DNA of 64,000 bases from Aquabacterium parvum (GCF_001447195.1 NZ_LFRI01000386.1:310001-374000); one strand, 5' to 3'; positions 55,295 to 64,000 are shown, counted from the stretch's first letter. Translations and numbers: made by a program. The notes: a model not told the origin generated them from the letters alone.

Positions 55295-56403
55295 TCAGGC
55301 GTGTCTTCGAAAGCCACCACGTGGCTCATGTCCAGCCGGATGCCGATGGCTTCGCCGATGGCGTGGTCGTGGTGAGAGGGCACCATCGACAGCACCTCGG
55401 TGCCATCGGCCAGGGCCAGGGTGTAGAGGAATTCGGCGCCCTTGAAGGCCTTGTGCACCACGCGCGCCTGGATGGGGCTGGCGTCGTCGTGGACCACGTC
55501 GTCGGGGCGCAGCAGCACGCTCACCCGGGTGCCGGTGGCAAAGGGCATGCGCTCGTCGGTGAAGAAGGTGGCTTGGTCACCCTGCACCTCACCGACCAGC
55601 AGCTGGAGCCGACGTTCGTCGAGAACGCTGGCCGGCACGAAGGCCCCCTGGCCCACGAAGTCGGCCACGCGCCGGTTGGCGGGCCGGTGGTAGAGCGCGT
55701 AGGCGGTGTCCCACTGCTGCAGGCGACCGTCGGCCAGCACGCCCACCACGTCGGCCATGGCGAAGGCCTCGTGCTGGTCGTGCGTGACCAGCACGGCGGT
55801 GGTCTGCGTGGCTTTGAGGATGTCCCGCACCTCGCCGGCCAGGCGTTCGCGCAGCGCCACGTCGAGGTTGGAGAAGGGCTCGTCGAGCAGCAGCACGGCC
55901 GGCTGGGGCGCCAGGGCACGGGCCAGGGCCACGCGTTGTTGCTGGCCGCCCGACAGCTCGTGTGGGTAGCGCTGTGCCGCGTGGGCCAGACCAACGGTCT
56001 GCAGCATCTCGTTGATGCGGGCGGGGGCATCGCTGCGGCCCCGCAGGCCGAAGCCGACGTTCTGCGCCACGGTCAGGTGCGGGAACAGGGCGTAGTCCTG
56101 GAAGACCATGCCGACCCGACGCTGTTCGGGCGGCACGATGCGACCCGGCTGGCTGAGGCTGCGGCCATCCAGTGAGATGCGCCCGGCGGTGACCGGCTCG
56201 AAGCCGGCGAGGGCCCGCAGCACCGAAGTCTTGCCGCAGCCCGAGGGCCCCAGCAGGCAGGCGATGGCGCCCCGCGGCAGCGAAAACGACAGCTGCTCGA
56301 CGATGGCGCGGTTGCCGTAGCGCAGGGCCAGGTCCTCGACGACCAGCCAGGGGGGGCCTTCGGGCGGGGCGGGCGTGTGACGCGGTTCGGGCGAGTGGGA
56401 CAT
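55291..56403 (-). CDS. fbpC: Iron(III) ABC transporter ATPase (FbpC type)
   Basis: The 370-residue ATPase drives ferric-iron import. It shows Walker A GPSGCGKTS, Q-loop FQDYALFPHL, signature LSGGQQQRVALARAL, Walker B LLLDEPFSNLD, the H-loop THDQHEA, and a C-terminal TOBE-type regulatory domain. It is divergent from the permease gene and heads a run fbpC-murU-speD with overlapping ends. Confidence 0.93.
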   Translation of the reverse strand: MSHSPEPRHTPAPPEGPPWLVVEDLALRYGNRAIVEQLSFSLPRGAIACLLGPSGCGKTSVLRALAGFEPVTAGRISLDGRSLSQPGRIVPPEQRRVGMVFQDYALFPHLTVAQNVGFGLRGRSDAPARINEMLQTVGLAHAAQRYPHELSGGQQQRVALARALAPQPAVLLLDEPFSNLDVALRERLAGEVRDILKATQTTAVLVTHDQHEAFAMADVVGVLADGRLQQWDTAYALYHRPANRRVADFVGQGAFVPASVLDERRLQLLVGEVQGDQATFFTDERMPFATGTRVSVLLRPDDVVHDDASPIQARVVHKAFKGAEFLYTLALADGTEVLSMVPSHHDHAIGEAIGIRLDMSHVVAFEDTPE

Positions 56404-56487
56404 GGAGGGCTGGGTGGGGGCGGGCCGGTCTGCCGCGCGCGGGTGTCAACAAAGTGTCGGCACGGAGCAGGCCGCGGTGCAGGCAGC

Positions 56488-56503
56488 GATGATAATTCTC
56501 ACT
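56488..56503 (+). promoter_or_regulatory. Possible Fur/-10 element before fbpB
   Basis: The stretch TGATAATTCTCACT just before the permease ATG resembles half of a Fur box and contains GATAAT, a possible -10 hexamer (56491-56496). The other half-site is poor, so this is tentative. Confidence 0.45.
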
Positions 56504-56509
56504 CACACC

Positions 56510-58195
56510 ATGACCCTGGCCGCTTCCATCTCATCGTCTGTTCGCCGCCGCGGGGCCTCCCGCTGGCTGGTGGGCCTGGCCCTGCTGGTGGGCGCCCTGG
56601 TCGCGCTGCCTGTCCTGGCGGTGCTGGCCCAGGTGCTGTCGCCCAGCGACACGGGCGACACCTGGTCGCACCTGGCCTCCACCGTGCTGCCCGATTACCT
56701 CTGGTCCACCCTGTGGCTGTGCCTGGGTGTGGGGCTGGGCACCGCAAGCATGGGCGTGGGGGCGGCCTGGCTGGTCACCCGTTACGACTTCCCCTTGCGT
56801 GGGGCGCTCGAGTGGGCGCTGGTGCTGCCGCTGGCTGTGCCCGGCTACGTGATGGCCTACACCTACACCGACCTGTTCCAGTTCGTGGGGCCGGTGCAGA
56901 CCGCCCTGCGCGAGGCTTTCGGCTGGACCCGCGCCGACTACTGGTTCCCCGATGTGCGCTCGCTGGGCGGCGCGGTGGTGCTGTTCTCGCTGGTGCTCTA
57001 CCCGTATGTGTACATGCTGGCTCGCACTGCCTTCCTGGAGCGCGCCGGGGGCATGCTCGAGGTCGGGCGCGTGCTGGGACTGGGCCCCTGGGGCAGCTTC
57101 TTTCGGGTGTCGCTGCCGCTGGCCCGGCCGGCCATTGCTGCCGGGGTGTCGCTGGCCCTGATGGAGACCCTGGCCGATTTCGGCGCCGTGTCCTACTTCG
57201 GCGTGCAGACCTTCACCACCGGCATCTACCGGGCCTGGTTCTCGCTGGGTGACCGGGTGGCGGCAGCCCAGCTGGCGTCGGCCCTGCTGGGCTTCGTCAT
57301 CCTGGTGCTGGCGTTCGAGCGCATGTCTCGGGGGCGGGCCCGTTTTCACGACACCACCCTGCGCCGCTCGCGCCTGAGCGGCATCCGCGTCGGGGGCTGG
57401 AGGGCGGCCCTGGCGGTGCTGGCCTGCGTGCTGCCGGTGTTCGCGGGCTTCCTGCTGCCGGCGGGCATCCTGCTGCACATGTCGCTCAGCCAGGGCGACG
57501 CCCAGTTCGGCCCGCGCTTCATCGAACTGGCGCGCAACAGCGTCACCGTGTCGGGCTTGACGGCGCTCATCGCGGTGATGCTGGCGGTGTTGCTGGCTTA
57601 TGCCGCGCGCCTGCAGCCGCACTGGCTGGTGCAGCTCACCCACCGCCTGGGCGGGCTGGGTTATGCCTTGCCGGGCACCGTCATCGCGGTGGGGGTGCTG
57701 ATCCCTGTCACCCGGGTGGACAACGTGCTCACCACCTGGCTGGAGCAGAGCGTGGGCTGGGAAGGCGGCCTGGTGCTCACGGGCGGCATCGCGGGCTTGG
57801 TGTACGCCTGCGTGGTGCGTTTCCTGACGCCGGCGGTGCAGTCGATCGATGCCGGTTTGCTCAAGGTCACGCCCAACATGGACCACGCGGCGCGCAGCCT
57901 TGGCCTGTCGCCTGCGGCGGCCTTGCGCCGGGTTCACTTCCCGCTGCTGCGGGGAAGCCTGCTGACGGCGCTGCTGCTCGTGTTCATCGACGTCATGAAG
58001 GAGCTGCCCGCCACGCTGGTGATGCGGCCCTTCAACTTCGACACGCTGGCCACGCAGGCCTACACGCTGGCGTCCGACGAGCGCCTGGCCGAAGCCTCAA
58101 CCGCAGCGCTGACCATCGTGGTGGTCGGGCTGCTGCCGCTGATCGTGCTCTCCCGAGAGATCGCGCGCAGCCGCTTGCCCGGGGGCGGGCGCTGA
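56510..58195 (+). CDS. fbpB: Iron(III) ABC transporter permease, fused double domain
   Basis: The 561-residue protein has about twelve transmembrane helices in two MetI-like halves, each with a coupling loop of the EAA type (EVGRVLGLGPWGSFFRVSLP and HAARSLGLSPAAALRRVHFP). It is the inner-membrane channel of the Fbp iron uptake system. ATG 56510 was chosen because the Fur/-10-like element overlaps the earlier ATG at 56489. The iron-binding protein gene lies convergently just downstream. Confidence 0.93.
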   Translation: MTLAASISSSVRRRGASRWLVGLALLVGALVALPVLAVLAQVLSPSDTGDTWSHLASTVLPDYLWSTLWLCLGVGLGTASMGVGAAWLVTRYDFPLRGALEWALVLPLAVPGYVMAYTYTDLFQFVGPVQTALREAFGWTRADYWFPDVRSLGGAVVLFSLVLYPYVYMLARTAFLERAGGMLEVGRVLGLGPWGSFFRVSLPLARPAIAAGVSLALMETLADFGAVSYFGVQTFTTGIYRAWFSLGDRVAAAQLASALLGFVILVLAFERMSRGRARFHDTTLRRSRLSGIRVGGWRAALAVLACVLPVFAGFLLPAGILLHMSLSQGDAQFGPRFIELARNSVTVSGLTALIAVMLAVLLAYAARLQPHWLVQLTHRLGGLGYALPGTVIAVGVLIPVTRVDNVLTTWLEQSVGWEGGLVLTGGIAGLVYACVVRFLTPAVQSIDAGLLKVTPNMDHAARSLGLSPAAALRRVHFPLLRGSLLTALLLVFIDVMKELPATLVMRPFNFDTLATQAYTLASDERLAEASTAALTIVVVGLLPLIVLSREIARSRLPGGGR

Positions 58196-58267
58196 GCCTG
58201 GTTCATGCAGCAGGTCAGCGCGTGAACCGATGGCCTGAGCCAGGCTGGCCCAGGCCTGCCCAGCGCT

Positions 58268-59296
58268 TCAACGCCAGCCGGCGCGGTCGTACAGCTTCTG
58301 GGCCTTGGCCGCGTTCTTGGCCAGCTCACCCACGTTGATGTCGTCGGGCTTGAAGCTGCCCAGCGCGGTCAGCGCCGGGTTGCTCAGCTTGACCGAAGCC
58401 ACCGCCGGCCACTCGTTGTTGCCGTCCGCAAAGTAGGCCTGGGCCTGGTCGCTGCTGAGGTACTCCAGGAACTTGACGGCTGCGGCCTTGTTCGGCGCCG
58501 TCTTGATGATGCCGGCGCCCGAGACGTTGATGTGCGTGCCCCAGGTCTGCTGGTTGGGCCAGACCACGCCCAGGGCCTCGACCACCTTGCGGTCTTCGGG
58601 CTTGGACGAGCGCATTAGGCGTGCCAGGTAGTAGCTGTTGGAGATCGTCACACCGCATTCGCCGGCGGCCACGGCCTTGAGTTGGTCGGTGTCGCCGCCC
58701 TTGGGAGCGCGCGCGAAGTTCTGCACCAGGCCACGGGCCCAGGCTTCGGCTTGTTGCTCACCCTGGTGGGCGATGAAGGCGCCGCCCAGCGAGAGGTTGT
58801 AGGGGTGCGAGCCCGAGCGCACGCACACCCGGCCCTTCAGGCGCGGGTGGGCGAGGTCGCCGTAGCTCTGCACCCACTCGGCCTTGACGGCCTGCTTGTT
58901 GTAGGCGATGAGGCGAGCGCGCGTCGAAAACGCGATCCAGTTCGGGGTGCGCAGCTTGGCGGGGATGCGCTGATCCAGCACCTTCGACTGGATGGGCGCG
59001 AACAGGCCGGCCTGGTCGGCGACTTCCAGGCGCGCGGCATCGACCGTGATCAGGATGTCAGCGGGCGACTTGGCGCCTTCGTTCTTGATGCGCTCGAGCA
59101 GCTCGTCTTCCTTGCCGTCCAGGCGATTGACCTTGATGCCGGTCTGCTTGGTGAAGTTGGCGTACAGGGCCTCGTCGGTCTGGTAGTGGCGGGCCGAGTA
59201 AATGTTGAGGACCTTGTCGTCGGCCTGGGCCATGGAAGTCGAGAAGGCCAAGGCAGCGAGGGCGAGCAAACTGAGGCGAGGCAGCAAGGTAACCAT
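58268..59296 (-). CDS. fbpA: Periplasmic iron(III)-binding protein
   Basis: The 342-residue substrate-binding protein of the Fbp importer has a signal peptide ending STSMAQA. The mature N-terminus VLNIYSARHYQTDEALY and the adjacent tyrosines NSYYLARL, which ligate iron in FbpA/FutA, are intact. ATG 59296 was chosen because AGGA lies eight bases upstream; ATG 59305 is too close to the same site. A Fur-box-like palindrome lies about 90 bases upstream. Confidence 0.94.
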   Translation of the reverse strand: MVTLLPRLSLLALAALAFSTSMAQADDKVLNIYSARHYQTDEALYANFTKQTGIKVNRLDGKEDELLERIKNEGAKSPADILITVDAARLEVADQAGLFAPIQSKVLDQRIPAKLRTPNWIAFSTRARLIAYNKQAVKAEWVQSYGDLAHPRLKGRVCVRSGSHPYNLSLGGAFIAHQGEQQAEAWARGLVQNFARAPKGGDTDQLKAVAAGECGVTISNSYYLARLMRSSKPEDRKVVEALGVVWPNQQTWGTHINVSGAGIIKTAPNKAAAVKFLEYLSSDQAQAYFADGNNEWPAVASVKLSNPALTALGSFKPDDINVGELAKNAAKAQKLYDRAGWR

Positions 59297-59383
59297 GGAG
59301 CGCATTCCTGATTCGTGGATGTGAAAAAGCCCGCGGGCCGGGGCCGGCAACAAGGCCGACGGCTCGCGAGCTTACACGATAGC

Positions 59384-59400
59384 GAGAATGATTCGCATTG
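59384..59400 (-). promoter_or_regulatory. Fur-box-like palindrome upstream of fbpA
   Basis: GAGAATGATTCGCATTG has the dyad AATG...CATT and closely matches bacterial Fur sites of the GAATGATTCTCATT kind. It fits iron repression of fbpA. Confidence 0.75.
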
Positions 59401-59481
59401 ATATCCGGCAAGTCGGCGGGTCTTGTTCGCCCATGTTGGGCCCGCCAGTCAAGCTGACCTCGGCTTGAACCCGATCTGCCG

Positions 59482-60573
59482 TCAAGCAGCCTTCAGGCTG
59501 AACCGGTTGGCCCGGCGGAAGGTGCCGAAGTCGTTGAAGCGCACGCCCATCTCGCGCATCACCTGGTGGGCGATGCCGGCGTTCCATTGGCGGATGTAGA
59601 AGGGCTCTTTCACCGCGAAGTGGTGGATGGCGTGGGTGCTGCCGAAGTTGAAGCAGAACAGCTGCATCGGCACCAGCCACCAGGGGTTGAGCACCTGGCA
59701 CTGCTGCATGGGGTTGCGGCCCTCGACGTCACCGTAGTAGTGCATGTTCGAGCTGATGAAGTGCAAGCAGAAGGTGCGCAACAGGCAGGGCAGGGCGTAG
59801 ACCACACCGAAGATGTCCAGGCCGGCCATCAGCTGCGGCATCCATTGCGGCCAGGCGATGTCGACACCCAGCAGTGGCGCGGCGAACTGCAAAGCGTGCA
59901 GCACCACCCAGGCGTGAAAGCTGATGTAGTAGACGTGGCCGACGGGCATGTAGGCCATGGCTTGCTCCAGCGCCAGGCGGCGTGCTTCACCGGCGTTGGC
60001 GGGCTTTTGCGCCTTGATGAACTTCGCGGTGGCGCGGCGCATTTCGAAGGGTCGCAGGGCCACGGCCAGCATGTTGTCGCCGGTCATCAAGAGGCGGCGC
60101 AGGCCCCAGGGCGTGCCGTTGGTGATGCCACGCTCTTCCAGGTCGGACTCGGTGCCCGAGAACTTGTGGTGGTGCAGGTGCAGCTTGCGGCGCACGAAGG
60201 GGCTCACGGTCGAGGCCCGCGCCAGCCACCCCACCAGCAGCATCAGGCTGTTCGCCCAGGGCTTGCTGCGAAAGTACATCTGGTGGATGAGGTCGTGTTC
60301 GAGCTCGTGGATGAAGGACGCGAAGATGGCCACGGCCGGCACGCAGACCCACCAGGGGATCAGGCCGTCGATGTAGGCCCAGCCGCTGGCGACCATGCCC
60401 AGCAGGGAGCCGACCATGATGGCCGCGCCAATGGCGTCCTGGTGGCGCAGCCAGGGGTGGCGCGCGCGCAGGTCTTCACCGGCTTTGAGCACCACCGTGC
60501 GGATGTGCTCGGACTTTTGAGCGTCGCTCATGCGGCGCGGCTCCAGCGACTTGGGGGACAACTTCTTGCTCAT
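59482..60573 (-). CDS. Membrane fatty-acid desaturase
   Basis: The 363-residue diiron membrane desaturase or hydroxylase has three histidine boxes: HELEHD (about 89-94), HLHHH (about 131-135) followed by KFSGTESDLEE, and HAIHH (about 312-316). Several membrane helices surround them. The chain-position specificity cannot be read. GAGGAG five bases before the ATG fixes the start. A small GCGCC-TTTTT-GGCGC hairpin lies just upstream (60587-60601). An AraC-type regulator gene lies 142 bases upstream on the same strand. Confidence 0.88.
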   Translation of the reverse strand: MSKKLSPKSLEPRRMSDAQKSEHIRTVVLKAGEDLRARHPWLRHQDAIGAAIMVGSLLGMVASGWAYIDGLIPWWVCVPAVAIFASFIHELEHDLIHQMYFRSKPWANSLMLLVGWLARASTVSPFVRRKLHLHHHKFSGTESDLEERGITNGTPWGLRRLLMTGDNMLAVALRPFEMRRATAKFIKAQKPANAGEARRLALEQAMAYMPVGHVYYISFHAWVVLHALQFAAPLLGVDIAWPQWMPQLMAGLDIFGVVYALPCLLRTFCLHFISSNMHYYGDVEGRNPMQQCQVLNPWWLVPMQLFCFNFGSTHAIHHFAVKEPFYIRQWNAGIAHQVMREMGVRFNDFGTFRRANRFSLKAA

Positions 60574-60715
60574 GTGCTCCTCGTGGGCGCCTTTTTGGCG
60601 CTTGCTTGGGCCTCGTCACGAACGTGTCGTGGGCGCGGCGCAGCGTTTCCTTGACGAGGCTCAAGCGTAAGGAGCCGGCGTTGTCAGCGTGAGGGGCGCG
60701 CAGGCCTGAAATCTG

Positions 60716-61777
60716 TCATTTCGGGCCACCCCCAGCCGCCAACTTGTCTCGCCAGGCCTTGGGCGACAGGCCCGTCCACTTGCCGAAGGCGCGTGCAAAG
60801 TTGGCCGGATCGGCGTAACCCACGGCATCGGCCACCTGCTTGATGGCGAGTTGCGGGTCGGCCAGCAAGCGCTCGGCGTCGCGTTGGCGCACCTCATCCA
60901 GCAGCCCCTGGAAGGAGCAGCCTTCGGCCTGCGAGCGGCGCTTGAGGGTGCGCTCGGACATGTGCAGTCGCTCGGCGACCTCGGCCAGCTCGGGGTAGCG
61001 GCCGCCCTCGCAACGCAGGCGTTCGATCACCTGGCCGCGCGTGCCATGGGCCGCTGCCTGGCGAGACATTTCCTGCTCGCAGCGTTCGATGGCCAGTTGC
61101 ACACTGACCGGGTCGGCCGTGGCGATCGGCTCGTCGAGCATGCGCGCGGGGAAGTGGATTTCGATGGCGCGCTGGTTGAAGCTGAAGGGCGGCAGCCGGT
61201 CACGGTAGCGCGCGTAGGCCTCGGGCTCGGCATGCGGCACGTGGATGCGGCTGGTCCAGCCGAAGGTGGCCGGGTCCTGCCCCCGCACCTTGGCAAACAG
61301 GCTGCACAACTCGACCACGGCCAGGTCCATCACGAAGGCGCGATAAGGCCCCAGGGGCTGGGTTTCGCGCAGCTCGATGACGACCTCGTCGCCGCGCACC
61401 GTCATCTCGTTGCTGAAAATGGGCACGCGGGCGCGGAAGTAGCGCTCGCTGAACTCGATGGCTTCGCGCAAGGTGGCGCAACTGATCAGCCCGAAGCCCA
61501 CGAAGCCGTGTTTGGTGACCTGGCTGCGCAGGCCCAGCTCATAGGCCAGGCCATGGTCGGGGTCGGCGCGCATGGCGTTGACCAGCAGCACGGCGTACTG
61601 CCATGCGTCGATCTGCGCGTGCTGACCACGCAGCTCGTCCTCGGTCAGGCGTGTGCCGGACAACATGGCCTCCTGCGCATGGCCGCGCTCGAGCATCAGC
61701 GTCAACAGGGACAGCGCATAGGCCGCAGGGATGCGGGCGGTGAGCGAAGACGGTGAGGGCAGGGTGGGCGATGGCAT
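60716..61777 (-). CDS. AraC-family transcriptional regulator
   Basis: The 353-residue regulator has an N-terminal arabinose-binding-like domain (PF12625 type, about 20-210) and C-terminal double helix-turn-helix. The latter shows LHMSERTLKRRSQAEGCSFQGLLDEV and KQVADAVGYADPANFARAFGKWTG. Related proteins control lipid, steroid or amino-acid catabolism. Its neighbour is the desaturase gene, a reasonable target. Confidence 0.88.
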   Translation of the reverse strand: MPSPTLPSPSSLTARIPAAYALSLLTLMLERGHAQEAMLSGTRLTEDELRGQHAQIDAWQYAVLLVNAMRADPDHGLAYELGLRSQVTKHGFVGFGLISCATLREAIEFSERYFRARVPIFSNEMTVRGDEVVIELRETQPLGPYRAFVMDLAVVELCSLFAKVRGQDPATFGWTSRIHVPHAEPEAYARYRDRLPPFSFNQRAIEIHFPARMLDEPIATADPVSVQLAIERCEQEMSRQAAAHGTRGQVIERLRCEGGRYPELAEVAERLHMSERTLKRRSQAEGCSFQGLLDEVRQRDAERLLADPQLAIKQVADAVGYADPANFARAFGKWTGLSPKAWRDKLAAGGGPK

Positions 61778-61802
61778 CGGGCCGGATTCTATGCACCTCG
61801 GC

Positions 61803-64000
61803 TCAACCGCCCGGCGAAGACAACCACGTCAGCAAAGCGTCTTCTTCCATCGGGTGCGCGAACAGCCAGCCTTGGCCTTCGTCGCACCCCATGGCCTGCA
61901 GCATGGCTTGTTGGGCCTGTGTTTCCACGCCTTCGGCGATCACCTGCATGCCCAGCAGCTGCCCCAGCTGCACCACCATGCGCGCGATGCGGCTGTCGTG
62001 TTCGATCTCGGCGATGAAGCTGCGGTCGATCTTCAGGCGCTGGGCCTGGAGGTGGCGCAGCACGCTCAGCGAAGAAAAACCCGTGCCGAAGTCGTCGATG
62101 GCCACGCTCAGGCCCAGGGCCCGGATGTCCTGCAGGCGTTGCTGGATCAGGGTGAGGTCGTCGGCGGCCATCGACTCCGTGATCTCGAGCTCGATGGCGC
62201 CAGTCGCCACGCCGGTTTCCTGAAGCGTGTGCGCCAGCAAGGGCACGAAGTCGGGCTCTCGAAGCTGCGCGTGCGACACGTTGATGGCCATGGTCAGTGT
62301 GGTGTGCCCGGCCTCATGCAGGCGGCGCAAGGTGGCGCAGGCGGTGTGTGTCACGAAGCTGCCCAGCACCATCATCAGGCCAGCCTGCTCGGCCAGCGGG
62401 ATGAAGCGGTCTGGCGGCACCATTTCCCCATCGGGACGACGCCAACGCAGCAGGGCCTCGAGCCCCAGCACGCGCGAGGTCTTGAGGCACACCTTGGGTT
62501 GGTAGACCGCAAAGAGCTGGCTGGAGCCAGTGGCGGTGCGCAGGCTGTCGAGCAGCTGCATGCGGGCGCGGGCTTCCTGGCCCATCTCGGCTGAGAAGTA
62601 GCAGGCCGTGCCGCGCCTTTGGCCCTTGGCGCGCTTGAGCGCGAGGTGCGCGTCCTTGAGCAGGTCGGCGCCGCGATCGGCGTGTTCGTCTAGCCGCACC
62701 AGGCCCATCGTGGCCGACAGGCGCACCGACTGCTGCTGGATCATGAAGGGCACGGCGAAGAGGTTTTGCAAACGCTCGGCCGTCACCTCGTCGGCCGGAC
62801 CCAGCACGCCGAACACGTCGGCGCCCAGTCGGGCCAGGCTGCAGGCGGCGCTCGTCTGTTCCCGCAAGCGGTTCGACACCGCGCGCAGCACCGTGTCGCC
62901 GAAGCCATGGCCGAGCATGTCGTTGATGTCGGCGAAGCCATCGACGTCCAGCACGGCCAGCGTCGCGGGGGTGTGTCGCGCGGGTGTGCTGCTCAACGTC
63001 TGCAGCATCTGGTTGAGGTTGGGGATGTGCAGCAGCGGGTCCACATAGGCCTGGTCCACCAGCTGACCGTAGAGCAGCACGTTCTCGAAGCCAGCGGACA
63101 TGCTCGAGCAGAACACCTCGACGAGGTGGCGATCGAGCGCCAGCAGGGGCGCGGGGTGGTCCACGTAAGCAGCCAGGCCCCGGCCGTCCGATGTGGCGAA
63201 ATACAGGGCCAGGCCGTCGTCGAAGTGGCTGTGGCGCTCATCCAGGCAGCGCTGCAAGGCGGCTTGCACACGAGGCAGGCCCAGCTCGCTCACGGGGCGC
63301 TGGATGAGGTCGCCATAACGCCCGGCTGCCGCGATCACGCGCGCGGGCTCGCCTTGCCCCTGCAAGCCTGCTTGCGCGCAGATCAGTCCTTCTGGCTCGA
63401 TGCCCAGCAGCGCGCACAACTGGCTGACCACGCCTTGTGCGAACAGGTGCATGCCGTGCAACTTGCTCAGGTCGGTGCTGGCGCGCACCACCATCTCCAG
63501 GCCCCGACGCGTCTGCTCGTGCGCACGCATCTGGCGGTAGACGCGAACGGCCACCGTCAGGCTGGTGAAAAGCCGCACCCGCGTCAGCTCCGACTTGGTG
63601 CGGTAGTCGTTGATGTCGTAATGGCGGATGGTGTCGAGCTCGGGCGCGTAGCCTGGCTGACCGGTGCGCAGGATGATGCGCAGCGATTCGCGCTTGAGCG
63701 TGTTGCGCACGTCGTGCACGAGTTTGAGCCCGGCGTCGTCCGACTCCATCACCACATCCAGCAGGATGACGGCCAGGTCCTCGTGTTGCGCCACCACGGT
63801 CATGGCTTCCTGCCGCGAGTAGGCGTGCAGCAGCTGCATGGGCCGGCCCTCGATGCTCAGGTCGCGCAGCGCCATCTCGGTGGCGCGGTGCACGTCGGCA
63901 TCGTCGTCGACGATGAGCACCTGCCAGGGCGGCATCGCGGATGTGGCCGCTGCGTCGTCGCCATCGTCCTCGACAAAAGGAACGAAGTCGTCGTCGCGGT
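61803..64000 (-). CDS. Response regulator with DUF3369, degenerate GGDEF and EAL domains (5' end outside window)
   Basis: The frame stays open to the right edge, and the residues before the internal ATG at 63935 (DDDFVPFVEDDGDD) match the acidic leader usual in this family. The true start is therefore outside the window. The order is receiver (phospho-acceptor Asp in VILLDVVM), DUF3369 (about 150-290 from the internal Met), GGDEF-like and EAL. The GGDEF motif reads GADVF, so cyclase activity is unlikely. The EAL motifs (LEALLRWR, NVSHAQL, EITESM, DDFGTGFSSL, AEGVET) are intact, so it should degrade c-di-GMP when phosphorylated. Confidence 0.88.
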   Translation of the reverse strand, partial: RDDDFVPFVEDDGDDAAATSAMPPWQVLIVDDDADVHRATEMALRDLSIEGRPMQLLHAYSRQEAMTVVAQHEDLAVILLDVVMESDDAGLKLVHDVRNTLKRESLRIILRTGQPGYAPELDTIRHYDINDYRTKSELTRVRLFTSLTVAVRVYRQMRAHEQTRRGLEMVVRASTDLSKLHGMHLFAQGVVSQLCALLGIEPEGLICAQAGLQGQGEPARVIAAAGRYGDLIQRPVSELGLPRVQAALQRCLDERHSHFDDGLALYFATSDGRGLAAYVDHPAPLLALDRHLVEVFCSSMSAGFENVLLYGQLVDQAYVDPLLHIPNLNQMLQTLSSTPARHTPATLAVLDVDGFADINDMLGHGFGDTVLRAVSNRLREQTSAACSLARLGADVFGVLGPADEVTAERLQNLFAVPFMIQQQSVRLSATMGLVRLDEHADRGADLLKDAHLALKRAKGQRRGTACYFSAEMGQEARARMQLLDSLRTATGSSQLFAVYQPKVCLKTSRVLGLEALLRWRRPDGEMVPPDRFIPLAEQAGLMMVLGSFVTHTACATLRRLHEAGHTTLTMAINVSHAQLREPDFVPLLAHTLQETGVATGAIELEITESMAADDLTLIQQRLQDIRALGLSVAIDDFGTGFSSLSVLRHLQAQRLKIDRSFIAEIEHDSRIARMVVQLGQLLGMQVIAEGVETQAQQAMLQAMGCDEGQGWLFAHPMEEDALLTWLSSPGG

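Noticed and set aside
56402-56509. Earlier fbpB starts, including ATG 56489
   Set aside because: They would place the Fur/-10-like element inside the coding sequence, and the added residues are unconserved.
1-64000. CRISPR arrays, insertion sequences, integrases, prophage and tRNA genes
   Set aside because: Looked for throughout: no spaced direct repeats, transposase motifs or clover-leaf-like intergenic sequences were seen. A covariance scan for tRNAs would settle the last point.

Overview
The window looks like ordinary chromosome from a high-GC (roughly two-thirds G+C) betaproteobacterium of the order Burkholderiales. It is probably from the Comamonadaceae / Sphaerotilaceae-Aquabacterium side. 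The evidence is the conserved runs rplU-rpmA-obgE-proB...rppH/proS-lytic transglycosylase and hemA-prfA-prmC / grxD-ubiX, a QueE with the widened CX14CX2C cluster motif, and the ctpA-moeB pair. The genus cannot be fixed from sequence reading alone. I see no rRNA, tRNA, insertion sequence, prophage or CRISPR array, and no stretch whose composition looks foreign. About 57 protein genes cover nearly all of the DNA; the only gene-free stretch above 300 bases is 3465-3790.

Layout. 1-3.5 kb: 3' part of a large AsmA/DUF748 envelope protein. 3.8-9.5 kb: a STAND-type winged-helix regulator, a lone flagellar-rod-like protein, DNA polymerase IV, small secreted proteins, a 2Fe-2S ferredoxin and a DUF1653 protein. 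9.6-16.5 kb: a membrane nucleotide-sugar dehydratase, CtpA protease, a MoeB/ThiF E1-like enzyme, a LOG-family protein and a patatin. 16.6-30.1 kb: housekeeping genes (L21, L27, ObgE, ProB, RppH, ProS, UbiX, GrxD, PrmC, RF1, HemA), plus a periplasmic solute-binding-like protein, a lytic transglycosylase and an outer-membrane-like protein. 30.1-33.8 kb: queE-queD-bioA-bioD. 33.8-40.4 kb: an EAL phosphodiesterase, an orphan ABC sugar-binding protein divergent from a hybrid histidine kinase, and a nitronate monooxygenase. 40.5-47.8 kb: YccA divergent from NhaR, bioF, two paralogous HD-GYP-like proteins with a broken HD motif, MiaB and a small exported protein.

47.9-54.5 kb is the most unusual region. 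It holds an SPFH/SHOCT protein, a double zinc-ribbon DUF4178 membrane protein, DUF350, a seven-helix membrane aminopropyltransferase and a Tat-exported FAD oxidoreductase lipoprotein in one tightly packed operon. A complete S-adenosylmethionine decarboxylase gene runs head-on into its 3' end. Together these look like a membrane polyamine or aminopropyl-transfer module linked to an envelope-stress scaffold. The family combination is conserved in bacteria, but I know of no biochemical function for it. A six-pair G:C hairpin with a GUGA tetraloop abuts the DUF4178 start codon.

54.5-59.4 kb: speD and a MurU-like nucleotidyltransferase are translationally coupled behind an Fbp-type iron ABC ATPase. 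The permease diverges from the ATPase gene, and the iron-binding protein gene runs convergently to the permease behind a Fur-box-like palindrome. 59.4-64 kb: a fatty-acid desaturase, an AraC regulator, and a DUF3369 response regulator with degenerate GGDEF and intact EAL domains that runs off the right edge.
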